This document shows positions 26,039 to 37,933 of a stretch of DNA of 64,000 nucleotides, piece after piece; positions within the stretch are counted from its first letter, which is position 1, and each line of letters begins with the position of its first letter. A model generated the notes under the pieces. That model was not told where the DNA came from, made no database searches, and saw nothing but the letters and a program-made list of their open reading frames with translations. The position numbers and the translations under genes were made by a program. The stretch is from Motilibacter rhizosphaerae (GTDB lineage Bacteria; Actinomycetota; Actinomycetes; Motilibacterales; Motilibacteraceae), in the NCBI RefSeq assembly GCF_004216915.1, contig NZ_SGXD01000004.1, positions 124,001-188,000 of the forward strand, written 5' to 3'.

Positions 26039-27217
26039 GTGAGCACGACCACCGATCCGCTGCGCCAGCTGAGCGACGAGGGCGTCGCCATCTGGCTCGA
26101 CGACCTCTCCCGGGCCCGCCTGCAGAGCGGGAACCTCGCCGCCCTCGTGCGCGACCGCGCCGTCGTGGGCGTCACGACCAACCCGACGATCTTCCAGAAG
26201 GCGATCAGCGGCTCCGCCGTCTACGACGAGCAGCTGCGCCAGCTCGCGCTGCGCGGCGTCGACGTCGGCGAGGCGCTGCGCTCGGTCACGACGTACGACG
26301 TGCGCTGGGCGTGCGACGTGCTCAAGCCGGTCTGGGAGGCGAGCGGCGGCAGCGACGGCCGCGTCTCCATCGAGGTCGACCCCCGCCTCTCGCACGACAC
26401 CGAGCGCACGCTGGCCGAGGCCCGCGCGCTGTGGTGGCTCGTCGACCGGCCGAACCTGTTCATCAAGGTCCCGGCCACGAAGGAGGGGCTGCCGGCGATC
26501 AGCCAGCTGCTCGCCGAGGGCATCAGCGTCAACGTCACGCTCATCTTCTCCCTCGAGCGCTACGACGCCGTCATGGACGCCTTCGTCGAGGGCATCGAGC
26601 GCGCCCGGGCCGCCGGCCTGCCGCTCGAGCCGATCGAGAGCGTCGCCTCCTTCTTCGTCAGCCGCGTCGACACCGAGATCGACAAGCGGCTCGACAAGCT
26701 CGGCTCCGACGAGGCGAAGGCGCTGCGCGGCAAGGCCGCCGTCGCGAACGCGCGCCTCGCGTACCAGCACTACGAGCAGGTCTTCGGCGGTGAGCGCTGG
26801 AAGGCGCTCGAGGCCGTCGGCGGCCGCCCGCAGCGCCCGCTCTGGGCCTCGACCGGCGTGAAGGACCCGTCCTACGACGACACCATGTACGTCGTGGACC
26901 TCGCCGCGCCCGGGACGGTCAACACCATGCCCGAGGCGACGCTCGAGGCCGTCGCCGACCACGGCGTCGTCAAGGGCGACCAGGTCCGCGGCTCCTACGC
27001 CGAGGCCCAGCAGGTGCTCGACGCGCTCGCCGCGGTCGGCGTCGACTACGACGACGTCGTGCAGGCGCTCGAGGACGAGGGCCTGGACAAGTTCGAGGTC
27101 AGCTGGAACGAGCTCATCGACTCCGTGTCGGGCGAGCTGGAGAAGCTCGGGGCCGAGGTCGCCCCCGACGGCTCCACGTCGCCGGCCGGCGACGGCCCGT
27201 CGGCCGCATCGAAGTAG
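26039..27217 (+). CDS. tal: Transaldolase
   Basis: The 392-residue protein is a transaldolase of the bacterial TalB type. The Schiff-base lysine lies in [30 protein letters not shown] and [18 protein letters not shown] are further signatures. It exchanges dihydroxyacetone units between sugar phosphates in the pentose phosphate pathway. A C-terminal tail of about 20 Pro/Ser/Ala-rich residues extends beyond the usual end. GTG start with AGGAGGAACC upstream; between tkt and zwf in the operon. Confidence 0.97.
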   Translation: MSTTTDPLRQLSDEGVAIWLDDLSRARLQSGNLAALVRDRAVVGVTTNPTIFQKAISGSAVYDEQLRQLALRGVDVGEALRSVTTYDVRWACDVLKPVWEASGGSDGRVSIEVDPRLSHDTERTLAEARALWWLVDRPNLFIKVPATKEGLPAISQLLAEGISVNVTLIFSLERYDAVMDAFVEGIERARAAGLPLEPIESVASFFVSRVDTEIDKRLDKLGSDEAKALRGKAAVANARLAYQHYEQVFGGERWKALEAVGGRPQRPLWASTGVKDPSYDDTMYVVDLAAPGTVNTMPEATLEAVADHGVVKGDQVRGSYAEAQQVLDALAAVGVDYDDVVQALEDEGLDKFEVSWNELIDSVSGELEKLGAEVAPDGSTSPAGDGPSAASK

Positions 27218-27262
27218 CCCGCTCGCGACTCCACGCACCGCTCCCGAGGGAAGGCTCCGCCC

Positions 27263-28819
27263 ATGACTGCGAGCGACCCGCTCGCCCCCGGCACGCTGCC
27301 CGGGTCCAACCCGCTCCGCGACCTCCGCGACCGCCGGCTCCCCCGCGTGGCGGGGCCCTGCGGGCTCGTCATCTTCGGCGTCACGGGCGACCTGTCGCGC
27401 AAGAAGCTCATGCCCGCGATCTACGACCTCGCCAACCGCGGACTGCTGCCACCGGGCTTCGCCCTCACGGGCTTCGCCCGGCGCGACTGGGCCGACCAGG
27501 ACTTCGCCCAGGTCGTCCACGACGCGGTGAAGGAGTACGCCCGCACCCCGTTCCGCGAGGAGGTCTGGCAGCAGCTCGCGGAGGGCATCCGCTTCGTCCC
27601 CGGTGAGTTCGGCGACAAGGCGGCCTTCGAGCAGCTGCGCCAGACCATCCAGGAGCTCGACGAGAAGCGCGGCACCGGCGGCAACCACGCGTTCTACCTC
27701 TCGGTGCCGCCGAAGTTCTTCCCCGACGTCGTCCGCCAGCTCAAGGAGACCGGGCTCGCCGACGGCCCGGAGCACGCCTGGCGCCGCGTCGTCATCGAGA
27801 AGCCGTTCGGCCACGACCTGGCCAGCGCGCAGGAGCTCAACGCGATCGTCGCGGACGTCTTCCAGCCGGCGTCGGTCTTCCGCATCGACCACTACCTCGG
27901 CAAGGAGACGGTCCAGAACATCCTGGCGCTGCGGTTCGCCAACCAGATGTTCGAGCCGATCTGGAACCGCAGCTACGTCGACCACGTCCAGATCACGATG
28001 GGCGAGGACATCGGCATCGGGGGCCGCGCCGGCTACTACGACGGCATCGGCGCCGCCCGCGACGTCATCCAGAACCACCTCCTCCAGCTGCTCGCCCTGA
28101 CGGCGATGGAGGAGCCGGTCTCCTTCGACGCCCGCGACCTGCGCCTGGAGAAGCTCAAGGTGCTGGGCGCGACGCACGCGCCGCTCAACCTCTCGACGGC
28201 GACCGCCCGCGGCCAGTACGCCGCCGGCTGGCAGGGCGGCGTCAAGGTCCCCGGCTTCCTCGACGAGGAGGGCATCCCCGGGGACTCCACCACGGAGACC
28301 TACGCCGCGGTGAAGCTCGAGATCGAGACCCGCCGCTGGGCGGGTGTCCCGTTCTACCTGCGCACCGGCAAGCGGCTGGCGCGCCGCGTCACCGAGGTCG
28401 CGGTCGTCTTCCAGCGCGCCCCGCACCTGCCCTTCACCCGCAACGCGGTGGAGGAGCTGGGGCAGAACGCGCTCGTCATGCGCATCCAGCCCGACGAGGG
28501 CATGACGGTGCGCTTCGGCTCCAAGGTCCCCGGCACCTCGATGGAGGTGCGCGACGTGACCATGGACTTCGCGTACGGCCACTCGTTCACCGAGTCCAGC
28601 CCGGAGGCCTACGAGCGGCTCATCCTCGACGTGCTGCTCGGCGACCCGCCGCTGTTCCCGCGCCACGAGGAGGTCGAGAGCTCCTGGCGGATCCTCGACC
28701 CGATCGAGGAGTACTGGCGCGGCCTGCCCCAGCCCGACCAGTACGCCTCGGGCACGTGGGGCCCCCGCTCGGCGGACGAGATGATGGCGCGCGACGGCCG
28801 CGCCTGGCGCCGGCCGTGA
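27263..28819 (+). CDS. zwf: Glucose-6-phosphate dehydrogenase
   Basis: The 518-residue protein is G6PD, the NADP-linked first step of the oxidative pentose phosphate pathway. The coenzyme motif GVTGDLSRKKLMPAIYDL is near residue 35 and the substrate/catalytic motif RIDHYLGKETVQN near 210. The N-terminal 30 residues are an extension before the dinucleotide fold. OpcA, its assembly/activation partner in actinobacteria, is encoded next. ATG start with GAGGGAAGG upstream. Confidence 0.97.
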   Translation: MTASDPLAPGTLPGSNPLRDLRDRRLPRVAGPCGLVIFGVTGDLSRKKLMPAIYDLANRGLLPPGFALTGFARRDWADQDFAQVVHDAVKEYARTPFREEVWQQLAEGIRFVPGEFGDKAAFEQLRQTIQELDEKRGTGGNHAFYLSVPPKFFPDVVRQLKETGLADGPEHAWRRVVIEKPFGHDLASAQELNAIVADVFQPASVFRIDHYLGKETVQNILALRFANQMFEPIWNRSYVDHVQITMGEDIGIGGRAGYYDGIGAARDVIQNHLLQLLALTAMEEPVSFDARDLRLEKLKVLGATHAPLNLSTATARGQYAAGWQGGVKVPGFLDEEGIPGDSTTETYAAVKLEIETRRWAGVPFYLRTGKRLARRVTEVAVVFQRAPHLPFTRNAVEELGQNALVMRIQPDEGMTVRFGSKVPGTSMEVRDVTMDFAYGHSFTESSPEAYERLILDVLLGDPPLFPRHEEVESSWRILDPIEEYWRGLPQPDQYASGTWGPRSADEMMARDGRAWRRP

Positions 28820-28847
28820 GCCCGGCCGTGAGCCCGGCCGTGCGCCC
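28812..28847 (+). repeat. 12-bp direct repeat over the zwf stop codon
   Basis: GGCCGTGAGCCC occurs twice in tandem (28812-28835), followed by a near-copy GGCCGTGCGCCC (28836-28847). The first copy contains the zwf TGA stop. The rest of the 94-base gap to opcA holds only a GC-rich spacer with a start-proximal GAGAGG. Confidence 0.8.
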
Positions 28848-28913
28848 TGCTCTGCGCCCGGCCTGCGCCGGGTCGCCCCGGTCCTCCCGACGACGCCGCG
28901 AGAGGCGGGCAGC

Positions 28914-30014
28914 GTGAACATCGACCTCACCGACACGACAGCGAGCAAGATCTCGGCCGCCATCCTCGAGGCACGCCGGCGCAGCGGGTCGCCCGCGACC
29001 GGCGCGGTGCTCACGCTCGTCATCGTCACCGACGAGCAGGGCCACTACGACGCGCTCAAGGCGGCGACGTCGGCCTCCCGCGAGCACCCGTCGCGCATCC
29101 TCGTCGTCGTGGCCCGCCCGGGCCGCGGCGACGCCCGGCTCGACGCCGAGGTGCGCACCAGCGGCGAGACGGGTCCGGGGGAGGTCGTGCTGCTCCGCCT
29201 GCACGGCGAGCTCGCGCACCACCCGGACAGCGTGGTGCTGCCCCTGCTGCTCCCGGACGCGCCGGTCGTGGCCTGGTGGCCCGGCACCGCACCGCAGGAC
29301 CCCTCGGCCCACCCGATCGGCGCTCTCGCGCAGCGGCGCATCACCGACGCCGCGTCCTGCGACGACCCGCTGGCCGAGCTCGCCGAGCGGGCGCGCGGCT
29401 ACTCCCCCGGCGACACGGACCTGTCCTGGACCCGGCTGACGCAGTGGCGCACGTTCCTCGCGGGCGCGTTCGACCAGGTCACCCCGGTCGTCCACGGCGC
29501 CACCGTCGAGAGCGAGCCCGACAGCCCCAGCGCCGAGCTCCTCGCCCGCTGGGTCGAGGCGCGGCTCGGCGTGCAGGTCGCCCGCGTCACCACCGACGGG
29601 CCCGGCATCACCGGGGTGCGGCTCGACACCGACGGGGGGCAGCTCACGCTGCTGCGCGGCGACGGTCGCGTCGCGGCGATGGCCCTGCCCGGCGCTCCCG
29701 AGCGCTCCGTGGCCCTGCCGCGCCGCCCGCTCACCGAGCTGCTCGTGGAGGAGCTGCGCCGCCTCGACGCCGACGAGGTCTACGGCGAGGTGCTGACCGG
29801 CGCGGCTCCCGGGTCGACGCCCCCGCCGGGGCCGCGCGACGAGTCGACGCCCGACATCGTGCTCGAGACGCAGGAGCAGCAGCCGGCGACCGGCGACGGC
29901 GAGCAGGGGCCGGGCGGCACCGACCCCGCCGAGGGCTCCAGCGAGCAGGACGTCGACGGCCACGGCGCCGCGCAGGACGCTCCGCACGACGTCGACGCCG
30001 CCGCGCGCTCGTGA
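28914..30014 (+). CDS. opcA: OpcA, glucose-6-phosphate dehydrogenase assembly factor
   Basis: The 366-residue protein matches the actinobacterial/cyanobacterial OpcA family: ATGAVLTLVIVTDEQGHYDALKA-like N-terminus, HPSRILVVVARPG, and DLSWTRLTQWRTFLAGAFD in the middle. OpcA activates or assembles G6PD. The family body ends near residue 300; the last 65 residues are a Glu/Asp/Gly/Gln-rich, probably disordered tail. GTG start after GAGAGGCGGGCAGC. The stop overlaps the pgl start by four bases. Confidence 0.93.
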   Translation: MNIDLTDTTASKISAAILEARRRSGSPATGAVLTLVIVTDEQGHYDALKAATSASREHPSRILVVVARPGRGDARLDAEVRTSGETGPGEVVLLRLHGELAHHPDSVVLPLLLPDAPVVAWWPGTAPQDPSAHPIGALAQRRITDAASCDDPLAELAERARGYSPGDTDLSWTRLTQWRTFLAGAFDQVTPVVHGATVESEPDSPSAELLARWVEARLGVQVARVTTDGPGITGVRLDTDGGQLTLLRGDGRVAAMALPGAPERSVALPRRPLTELLVEELRRLDADEVYGEVLTGAAPGSTPPPGPRDESTPDIVLETQEQQPATGDGEQGPGGTDPAEGSSEQDVDGHGAAQDAPHDVDAAARS

Positions 30015-30742
30015 GCGCGGCGGAGCGCGTCGTCGCGCCTGACGCGACGGCGCTGGCCGGCGTGGTCGCCGACGCCCTCGTGTCCGCCATGGCCGCCGCC
30101 CAGGCGGCGCGCGGCGCCGCGGCGCTCGTGCTCACCGGCGGCGGGATCGGCACCGCCACGCTGCGCGCCCTCGCCGAGCGGGCGGAGTCGGTCGACTGGT
30201 CCACGGTGCAGCTGTGGTGGGGCGACGAGCGCTACCTGCCGACCGGCGACCCCGAGCGCAACGAGACCGGGGCCCGGGAGGCGCTCATCGACGCGCTGCC
30301 GATCGACCCCGCGCAGGTGCACCCCGTCCCCGGCCCCGACGCGAGCACCAGCGTGGAGGAGGCCGCGGCGTACTACGCCCGCGAGCTCGCCGACGCCGGC
30401 AGCGGCGGGCTGCCCGTGATCGACGTCGTGCTGCTCGGCGTCGGGCCGGACGCGCACATCGCGTCGCTGTTCCCCGGGCACCCCGCGCTCGCGGACGACG
30501 CGCTCGCCGTGCCCGTGCACGACTCGCCCAAGCCGCCGCCGACGCGGGTGAGCCTCAGCCGGCGCAGCATCACGGCCGCGCGGGAGGTCTGGCTGCTGGC
30601 CGCCGGGGCCGAGAAGGCCGACGCCGTCCTCCTCGCCGCCGGCACGGAGGACCCCCGGGTAGCCCCCGCGGGGTCGGTGACCGGCCGCGAGCGCACCGTC
30701 TGGTTCCTCGACAGCGCGGCGGCGCAGCGCCTGCCCGCGTAG
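30011..30742 (+). CDS. pgl: 6-phosphogluconolactonase
   Basis: The 243-residue protein is a DevB/Pgl-type 6-phosphogluconolactonase: LVLTGGGIGTATLRAL near residue 40, VQLWWGDERYLPTGDPERN near 65 and LLGVGPDAHIASLFPGH near 145. It hydrolyses the product of G6PD. The GTG start overlaps the opcA stop by four bases. The last gene of the pentose phosphate operon; gnd is not in the window. Confidence 0.95.
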   Translation: MSAAERVVAPDATALAGVVADALVSAMAAAQAARGAAALVLTGGGIGTATLRALAERAESVDWSTVQLWWGDERYLPTGDPERNETGAREALIDALPIDPAQVHPVPGPDASTSVEEAAAYYARELADAGSGGLPVIDVVLLGVGPDAHIASLFPGHPALADDALAVPVHDSPKPPPTRVSLSRRSITAAREVWLLAAGAEKADAVLLAAGTEDPRVAPAGSVTGRERTVWFLDSAAAQRLPA

Positions 30743-30751
30743 CCCCGCCTC

Positions 30752-30796
30752 GACGACGACGGGCCGGACCCTGGTGGGGTCCGGCCCTTCGTCGTC
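30752..30796 (+). terminator. Terminator shared by the convergent pgl and rbpA
   Basis: GGGCCGGACCC (30761-30771) pairs with GGGTCCGGCCC (30777-30787). The stem continues outward with GACGACGA against TCGTCGTC after one mismatch. It lies ten bases after pgl and 30 bases beyond the rbpA stop, so it can serve both directions. Confidence 0.8.
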
Positions 30797-30825
30797 TCCT
30801 GGCGGTGGTGCTGGTCCTGCGGCCG

Positions 30826-31179
30826 CTAGCTCGTCTCGCCGCGCCGCCGGCGCAGCGCCTCGAGCGCCTCGGTGAGGATGGCCTCGCCGTCCTCGTCGCT
30901 GCGCCGCTCCTTCACGTAGGCGAGGTGCGTCTTGTACGGCTCCGTGCGCGGCGCCGCGGGCGGGTCGTCCTTGTCCTGGCCGGCGGGCAGCCCGCAGCGG
31001 GGGCAGTCCCAGATCTCCGGCGGCTCGACGCCCGCCTCCTCGGCGAAGCTCGGCCGCGACTCGTGGCCGCGGGCGCACCAGTAGGAGACGCGGATCCGGG
31101 GCGCGGTGTCGCCGCGCTCCGCCTCGCCCATGGGACCGGCGCCGACTCGACTGCCGCGGATGGCGTTGCCACTGGCCAC
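30826..31179 (-). CDS. rbpA: RbpA, RNA polymerase-binding protein
   Basis: The 117-residue protein is RbpA, an essential actinobacterial factor that binds RNA polymerase and the principal sigma factor and helps open-complex formation. Signs are GNAIRGSRVGAGPMGEAERG (N-terminal tail and basic linker), the zinc-like core with VSYWCARGHE and DCPRCGLPAG, and the C-terminal helix KERRSDEDGEAILTEALEALRRRR that binds sigma. Start is GTG or ATG context MASGNAI with AGGAG upstream. A hairpin separates it from secG. Confidence 0.96.
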   Translation of the reverse strand: MASGNAIRGSRVGAGPMGEAERGDTAPRIRVSYWCARGHESRPSFAEEAGVEPPEIWDCPRCGLPAGQDKDDPPAAPRTEPYKTHLAYVKERRSDEDGEAILTEALEALRRRRGETS

Positions 31180-31258
31180 GGGGACTCCTCCGGGTGGTGC
31201 TGCTGGGCGGGGGTGCTGCGGGTGCTGGGCGTTCGTCCTGGGCGGACGGGGTGCTGGT

Positions 31259-31281
31259 CGCCCGCGCGGTGTGCGCGGGCG
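31259..31281 (-). terminator. Terminator hairpin after secG
   Basis: CGCCCGCGC (31259-31267) pairs perfectly with GCGCGGGCG (31273-31281) across a GGTGT loop, ten bases past the secG stop on the minus strand. It probably ends the gap-pgk-tpiA-secG transcript before rbpA. Confidence 0.65.
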
Positions 31282-31290
31282 CCCGGCCTG

Positions 31291-31530
31291 CTAGGACTTC
31301 GCGAGCAGGCCGAGCACGACGACGCTGACGAACCAGATCGTCCCCACGCCGATGGTGAGGCGGTCGAGGTTGCGCTCGACCACGCTCGAGCCGCCGAGCG
31401 AGGACGACAGGCCGCCGCCGAACATGTCGGACAGGCCGCCGCCCTTGCCCTTGTGCAGCAGCACGAGCAGCACCATGAGCAGGCTCGTGATGATGAGCAG
31501 GACCGCGAACGCGATCTCAGCGATGTGCAC
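31291..31530 (-). CDS. secG: SecG preprotein translocase subunit
   Basis: The 79-residue protein has two membrane segments (about 5-25 and 57-76) around a glycine-rich loop KGKGGGLSDMFGGG, the SecG layout. SecG assists protein translocation through SecYEG. It follows tpiA by 69 bases on the same strand, the classical position in actinobacteria and other bacteria. GTG start after GGAAGGCTGCCC. Confidence 0.95.
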   Translation of the reverse strand: MHIAEIAFAVLLIITSLLMVLLVLLHKGKGGGLSDMFGGGLSSSLGGSSVVERNLDRLTIGVGTIWFVSVVVLGLLAKS

Positions 31531-31599
31531 GGGCAGCCTTCCGGACGGACGGGGTCGTGGGAGGGCCCGTTGGTCGAGGCCTCCCTGCAGGGGAACAGC

Positions 31600-32403
31600 C
31601 TACGACGCGGGCGAGGCCTCGGGGGCGGCGTCGAAGCGGACGATCCGGGTGAAGTCCTCCGCGTCGAGGCTGGCCCCGCCGACGAGCGCGCCGTCGACGT
31701 CGGCCTGCGCCATGATCGCGCCGGCGTTCGAGCCCTTGACCGAGCCGCCGTAGAGCACGCGGACCGCGGCCGCGACCTCGGGCGACCAGGTGGACGCGAG
31801 AGCCGCGCGGACCGCCGCGCAGACCTCCTGCGCGTCCTCGGGGGTCGCGACCTCGCCGGTGCCGATGGCCCAGACCGGCTCGTACGCGACGACGACCTTC
31901 GCGACCTCCTCGGCCGAGAGGCCGTCGAGCGCGCCGAGCAGCTGCGCCACGGTGTGGGCGACGTGCTCGCCGGCCTTGCGGACCTCGAGCCCCTCGCCCA
32001 CGCACAGGATGGGCGTGAGCTCGTGGCGCAGCGCGGCCTTGACCTTGGCGCCGACCAGCGCGTCGTCCTCGTGGTGGTACTGCCGGCGCTCCGAGTGGCC
32101 GACCACGACGTAGGTCACGCCGAGCTTCGCGAGCATGGAGCCGCTGGTCTCGCCGGTGTAGGCGCCCTTGTCGTGCGCGCTGATGTCCTGCGCGCCGTAC
32201 GCGATGCGCAGGTCGTCGCCGTCGACGAGCGTCTGGACGCTGCGGATGTCGACGAAGGGCGGCAGGACGACGACGTCGGCCTTCTCGAAGTCCTTCTCGT
32301 CCAGCCGGAACGCGAGGTCCTGGACGAGGCGGATGGCCTCGAGGTGGTTGAGCGTCATCTTCCAGTTGCCCGCGAGCAGCGGCTTCCGGGTGGTGCTGGC
32401 CAT
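31600..32403 (-). CDS. tpiA: Triosephosphate isomerase
   Basis: The 267-residue protein is a complete TIM barrel: GNWKM with the substrate lysine near residue 13, GHSERR with the catalytic His near 104, [10 protein letters not shown] with the catalytic Glu near 175, and the loop [12 protein letters not shown]. It interconverts dihydroxyacetone phosphate and glyceraldehyde 3-phosphate. It begins three bases after pgk and precedes secG. Confidence 0.97.
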   Translation of the reverse strand: MASTTRKPLLAGNWKMTLNHLEAIRLVQDLAFRLDEKDFEKADVVVLPPFVDIRSVQTLVDGDDLRIAYGAQDISAHDKGAYTGETSGSMLAKLGVTYVVVGHSERRQYHHEDDALVGAKVKAALRHELTPILCVGEGLEVRKAGEHVAHTVAQLLGALDGLSAEEVAKVVVAYEPVWAIGTGEVATPEDAQEVCAAVRAALASTWSPEVAAAVRVLYGGSVKGSNAGAIMAQADVDGALVGGASLDAEDFTRIVRFDAAPEASPAS

Positions 32404-32406
32404 GCG

Positions 32407-33633
32407 TCAGGCTCCCAGTGCAGTCAGGCCGGGGAGCTGCTTGCCCTCGAGGTACTCGAGGCTCGCGCCACCGCCGGTGGAGATGTGTCCGAACGAGGAC
32501 TCGTCGAAGCCGAGGGCGCGCACGGCCGCGGCCGAGTCGCCGCCGCCGACGACGGTGAGGGCGCCGGACGCCGTCGCGTCGGCGAGGCCCTGGGCGACCG
32601 CGCGGGTCCCGCCGGCGTAGGGCTCCATCTCGAACACGCCCATCGGGCCGTTCCAGAAGACCGTGCGCGCACCGCGGATCGCGTCGGCGAAGGCCTGCGC
32701 GGACTCCGGGCCGATGTCGAGCCCGAGCCGGTCGGCCGGGATGGCGTCGGCCGCGACGACCTGCGGGTCGGCGTCGGCCGCGAACGCGGTGGCGACGACG
32801 ACGTCGGTCGGCAGCAGCAGGCGGACGCCCTTCTCCTGCGCGCGGGCCGCGTAGCCGCGGACGGTGTCGAGCTGGTCCTCCTCGAGCAGGCTCTTGCCGA
32901 CCTCGAGCCCCTGGGACTTGAGGAAGGTGAAGAGCATGCCGCCGCCGACGAGCAGGGCGTCGCCCGACTCGAGGACGCCGAGCAGGTTGTCGATGACCCC
33001 GAGCTTGTCGGAGACCTTGGACCCGCCGAGCACCACGGCGTACGGGCGCTCGGGGGAGGTCAGCCGGCGCAGCACCTCGACCTCGGCGAGCACGAGGCCG
33101 CCGACCGCGGCAGGCACGCGCTGCGGGACGTCGTAGACGCTGGCGTGCTTGCGGTGCACGGCGCCGAAGCCGTCACCGACGTACGCGCCGCCCTCCCCGA
33201 GCAGCGCGACGAGCGCGTCGGCGAAGGCCCCGCGCTCGGCGTCGTCCTTGCTGGTCTCCCCCGCGTTGAAGCGGAGGTTCTCGAGCAGCGCGACCTGGCC
33301 GTCGCCCAGGCCGTCGACGGCGGCGCGGGCCTCGTCGCCCACGGTGTCCGCGGCGAAGGCGACCGGGGCGCCGAGCAGCTCCGCGAGGCGCGCCGCGACC
33401 GGGGCGAGGGTGTACTTCGGGTCCGGTGCGCCCTTCGGGCGGCCGAGGTGGGCGACGACGACGACGCGCGCGCCCTTGCCCACGAGCGCCTGGATCGTCG
33501 GCAGCGAGGCGCGGATCCGGCCGTCGTCGGTGATCCGCGGCGCGTCGGGCGCGCCCTCGATCGGGACGTTGAGGTCGGAGCGGACCAGGACGCGGCGGCC
33601 GCGCAGGTCGCCGAGCTCGTCAAGGGTCTTCAC
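32407..33633 (-). CDS. pgk: Phosphoglycerate kinase
   Basis: The 408-residue protein is phosphoglycerate kinase, beginning [25 protein letters not shown] with the family signature; the C-terminal glycine-rich ATP site [12 protein letters not shown] and [13 protein letters not shown] are present. It transfers the phosphate of 1,3-bisphosphoglycerate to ADP. It lies between the terminator-like stem after gap and tpiA. Confidence 0.97.
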   Translation of the reverse strand: MKTLDELGDLRGRRVLVRSDLNVPIEGAPDAPRITDDGRIRASLPTIQALVGKGARVVVVAHLGRPKGAPDPKYTLAPVAARLAELLGAPVAFAADTVGDEARAAVDGLGDGQVALLENLRFNAGETSKDDAERGAFADALVALLGEGGAYVGDGFGAVHRKHASVYDVPQRVPAAVGGLVLAEVEVLRRLTSPERPYAVVLGGSKVSDKLGVIDNLLGVLESGDALLVGGGMLFTFLKSQGLEVGKSLLEEDQLDTVRGYAARAQEKGVRLLLPTDVVVATAFAADADPQVVAADAIPADRLGLDIGPESAQAFADAIRGARTVFWNGPMGVFEMEPYAGGTRAVAQGLADATASGALTVVGGGDSAAAVRALGFDESSFGHISTGGGASLEYLEGKQLPGLTALGA

Positions 33634-33709
33634 AGCGGAGCCCCCTCGGGGTCTGGGGTGGGCGGGGTCGGAGCGGGCCGGGCGGGAGGCACGGGCGCCC
33701 GGCGCACGA

Positions 33710-33746
33710 CAGTCCCGGGCCCGGCGAGGAGCCGGGCCCGGGACTG
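33710..33746 (-). terminator. 16-bp perfect stem between gap and pgk
   Basis: CAGTCCCGGGCCCGGC (33710-33725) pairs perfectly with the sequence at 33731-33746 around a GAGGA loop, 15 bases past the gap stop on the minus strand. It is the most stable hairpin noticed in the window. Because pgk, tpiA and secG lie beyond it in the same direction, it should reduce read-through or protect the gap 3' end. Confidence 0.75.
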
Positions 33747-33760
33747 CGCGGGGACGTGCG

Positions 33761-35887
<2,127 letters not shown>

Positions 35888-35897
<10 letters not shown>

Positions 35898-36931
35898 TGC
35901 GCCCTCCCCTGCTCGGGCCCCTGGCCCGTCTCCTGCGAGGAGCCGGCGTCCCGGCGCCGCTCCTCGGCGAACACCGAAGCGTACGCACGTGCGAGCCGCT
36001 CCGGGTCGTGCCGGTCGGGCGCCCCGTCCGCCGCGACGGGCGCGAGCACCAGCCGGCCCCCGGCGGACGACACGACGGAGCGCAGCGCGTCCGCGTCGCC
36101 GACGGAGCCCGGGTCGGCGAGCACGACGTCGAGGCGCAGGCCCGGGGCGTGCGCGAGCAGCACCTCGACGTGCGCCTCCGCGGTGTAGCCGCTGGTCTCG
36201 CCCTCCTGGGCGGCGAGGTTGAGGCAGAGCAGCCGTCGCGCGCCGGTGTCCTGCAGCGCGCGGGCGAGACCCGGCACCTGGAGGTGCGGCAGCACGCTGG
36301 TGAACCACGAGCCCGGGCCGAGGACGACCCAGTCGGCGGCCGAGATCGCCTCGACGGCCTGCGGGCAGGCGGGCGGCCGCTCGGGCGTGAGCCGGATGCC
36401 GAGGACCTGCCCGGCGGTCGTGGCGGAGGCGACCTGGCCGCGCACGACGGTGACGTCGTCGGGGCGGGCGGGGTCGGCTCCGCGCACCGTCGCCGCGATG
36501 TCGAGCGGCACCTCGGCCATCGGCAGGACGCGCCCCTGCACCCCGAGCAGCCGCCCCATCCAGTCGAGCGCGGCGACGATGTCGCCGCCGAGCCGCTCCC
36601 AGAGCGCGACGATGAGCAGGTTGCCGAGCGCGTGGCCGTGCAGCTCCCCGGAGCTGACGAAGCGGTGCTGGACGACCTCGGCCCAGGTGCGCCCCCACTC
36701 GTCGTCGCCGCAGAGCGCGGCGAGCGCCTGGCGCAGGTCGCCCGGGGGCAGCACCCCGAGCTCACCGCGCAGGCGGCCGCTGGACCCGCCGTCGTCGGCC
36801 ACGGTGACGACAGCCGTGAGGCTGCCGGTCACGCGGCGCAGCGCGGAGAGCGAGGCGGCGAGGCCGTGGCCGCCGCCGAGCGCGACGACGGCGGGACCCT
36901 CCGCCCCCGGGCGCTCCTCCGCCGGTGTCAC
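35888..36931 (-). CDS. yvcK: YvcK/CofD-like gluconeogenesis factor
   Basis: The 347-residue protein belongs to the CofD/YvcK family: [17 protein letters not shown] near residue 16 is the nucleotide-sugar binding start and [15 protein letters not shown] follows. YvcK binds UDP-sugars and affects cell shape and central carbon use in Bacillus and Mycobacterium (CuvA). The C-terminal 40 residues ([10 protein letters not shown]...) extend past the fold. The GTG overlaps the rapZ stop by four bases, and its end overlaps whiA. Confidence 0.92.
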
Positions 36932-37836
36932 TCGCGCCCCAGGTCGCGGTGCGCGACGGAGACGTCCAGCCCCCGCTCGCGGAGCAGTCCGGTGAGGCGC
37001 TCGCTCATCGCCACGGAGCGGTGCTTGCCGCCGGTGCAGCCGATGGCGACGGTGGCGTAGTGCTTGCCCTCCCGCTCGTAGCCCGGGGCGATGACCTGGA
37101 GCAGCTGGGCGTAGCCGGTGACGAACTCCTCCGCGCCGGGCTGGGCGAAGACGTAGTCGCGGACCGGGGCGTCGCGCCCGGTCTGCGGCCGGAGCTCGGG
37201 GACCCAGTGCGGGTTCGGCAGGAACCGGCAGTCGGCCACGAGGTCCGCGTCGACGGGCAGGCCGTACTTGTAGCCGAACGACATGACCGTGACGTGCAGC
37301 CCGCGGCCGTCCTCGGCGCCGAAGTGGCGGGCGACCGCGTCGGCGAGCTGGTGGACGTTGAGCGTGCTCGTGTCGAGGACGACGTCGGCTGCGGCCCGCA
37401 GCTCCTCGAGGATGCGCCGCTCCGCGCTGATGCCGTCGAGGATGCGCCCGATGCCCTGGAGCGGGTGGGGGCGCCGGTTGGACTCGAAGCGCCGGACGAG
37501 CACGTCGTCGGTGGCGTCGAGGAAGAGCGTGCGGGTGCGCGAGCCGTGGGCGTGCAGGTCCTCGACGGCCGCGCGCAGGTCGGCGGTGAACGCCAGGCTG
37601 CGCACGTCGACCACGGCGGCGATGCGCTCGACCTCGCCCGAGGTGCGGCCGCCGAGGTCGGCGAGGCGGGGGAGCAGCGAGGGCGGCAGGTTGTCCACGA
37701 CGTACCAGCCGAGGTCCTCGAGCGCGTGCGCCGCCGTGCTGCGCCCGGCGCCCGACATGCCGGTGACCAGCGCCATCTCCACCGGGCGCGGGCCGCCCGC
37801 CGCCGCCGGCTCCGCTGCGGTCGCCTCGTCCGTCAC
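36928..37836 (-). CDS. rapZ: RapZ/YvcJ nucleotide-binding protein
   Basis: The 302-residue protein is the RapZ (YvcJ) P-loop protein: VTGMSGAGRSTAAHAL with the P-loop at residues 26-33, DNLPPSLLPRL and the C-terminal GCTGGKHRSVAMSERL of the RNA-binding domain. In enterobacteria RapZ controls glmS through small RNAs; in Gram-positives the role is less clear. The GTG at 37836 follows GAGGGGACGCAC. Open frame further upstream lacks family similarity. It starts the rapZ-yvcK-whiA cluster. Confidence 0.93.
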   Translation of the reverse strand: MTDEATAAEPAAAGGPRPVEMALVTGMSGAGRSTAAHALEDLGWYVVDNLPPSLLPRLADLGGRTSGEVERIAAVVDVRSLAFTADLRAAVEDLHAHGSRTRTLFLDATDDVLVRRFESNRRPHPLQGIGRILDGISAERRILEELRAAADVVLDTSTLNVHQLADAVARHFGAEDGRGLHVTVMSFGYKYGLPVDADLVADCRFLPNPHWVPELRPQTGRDAPVRDYVFAQPGAEEFVTGYAQLLQVIAPGYEREGKHYATVAIGCTGGKHRSVAMSERLTGLLRERGLDVSVAHRDLGRE

Positions 37837-37933
37837 GTGCGTCCCCTCGTCGTGCGGCACCGACCGGCGCGCTGTCGTGCCTGTCGTGCCCGTCCTGCAT
37901 GTCGGCCCTCGCGGGGTGCCCGACCAGGAGCGC

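Noticed and set aside
23726-29029. A 1767-codon open frame on the minus strand opposite tkt-tal-zwf-opcA
   Set aside because: It is antisense to five well-recognised enzymes, its translation is low-complexity (Arg/Gly/Asp/Val-rich) with no domain, and such frames arise from GC-rich codon bias.
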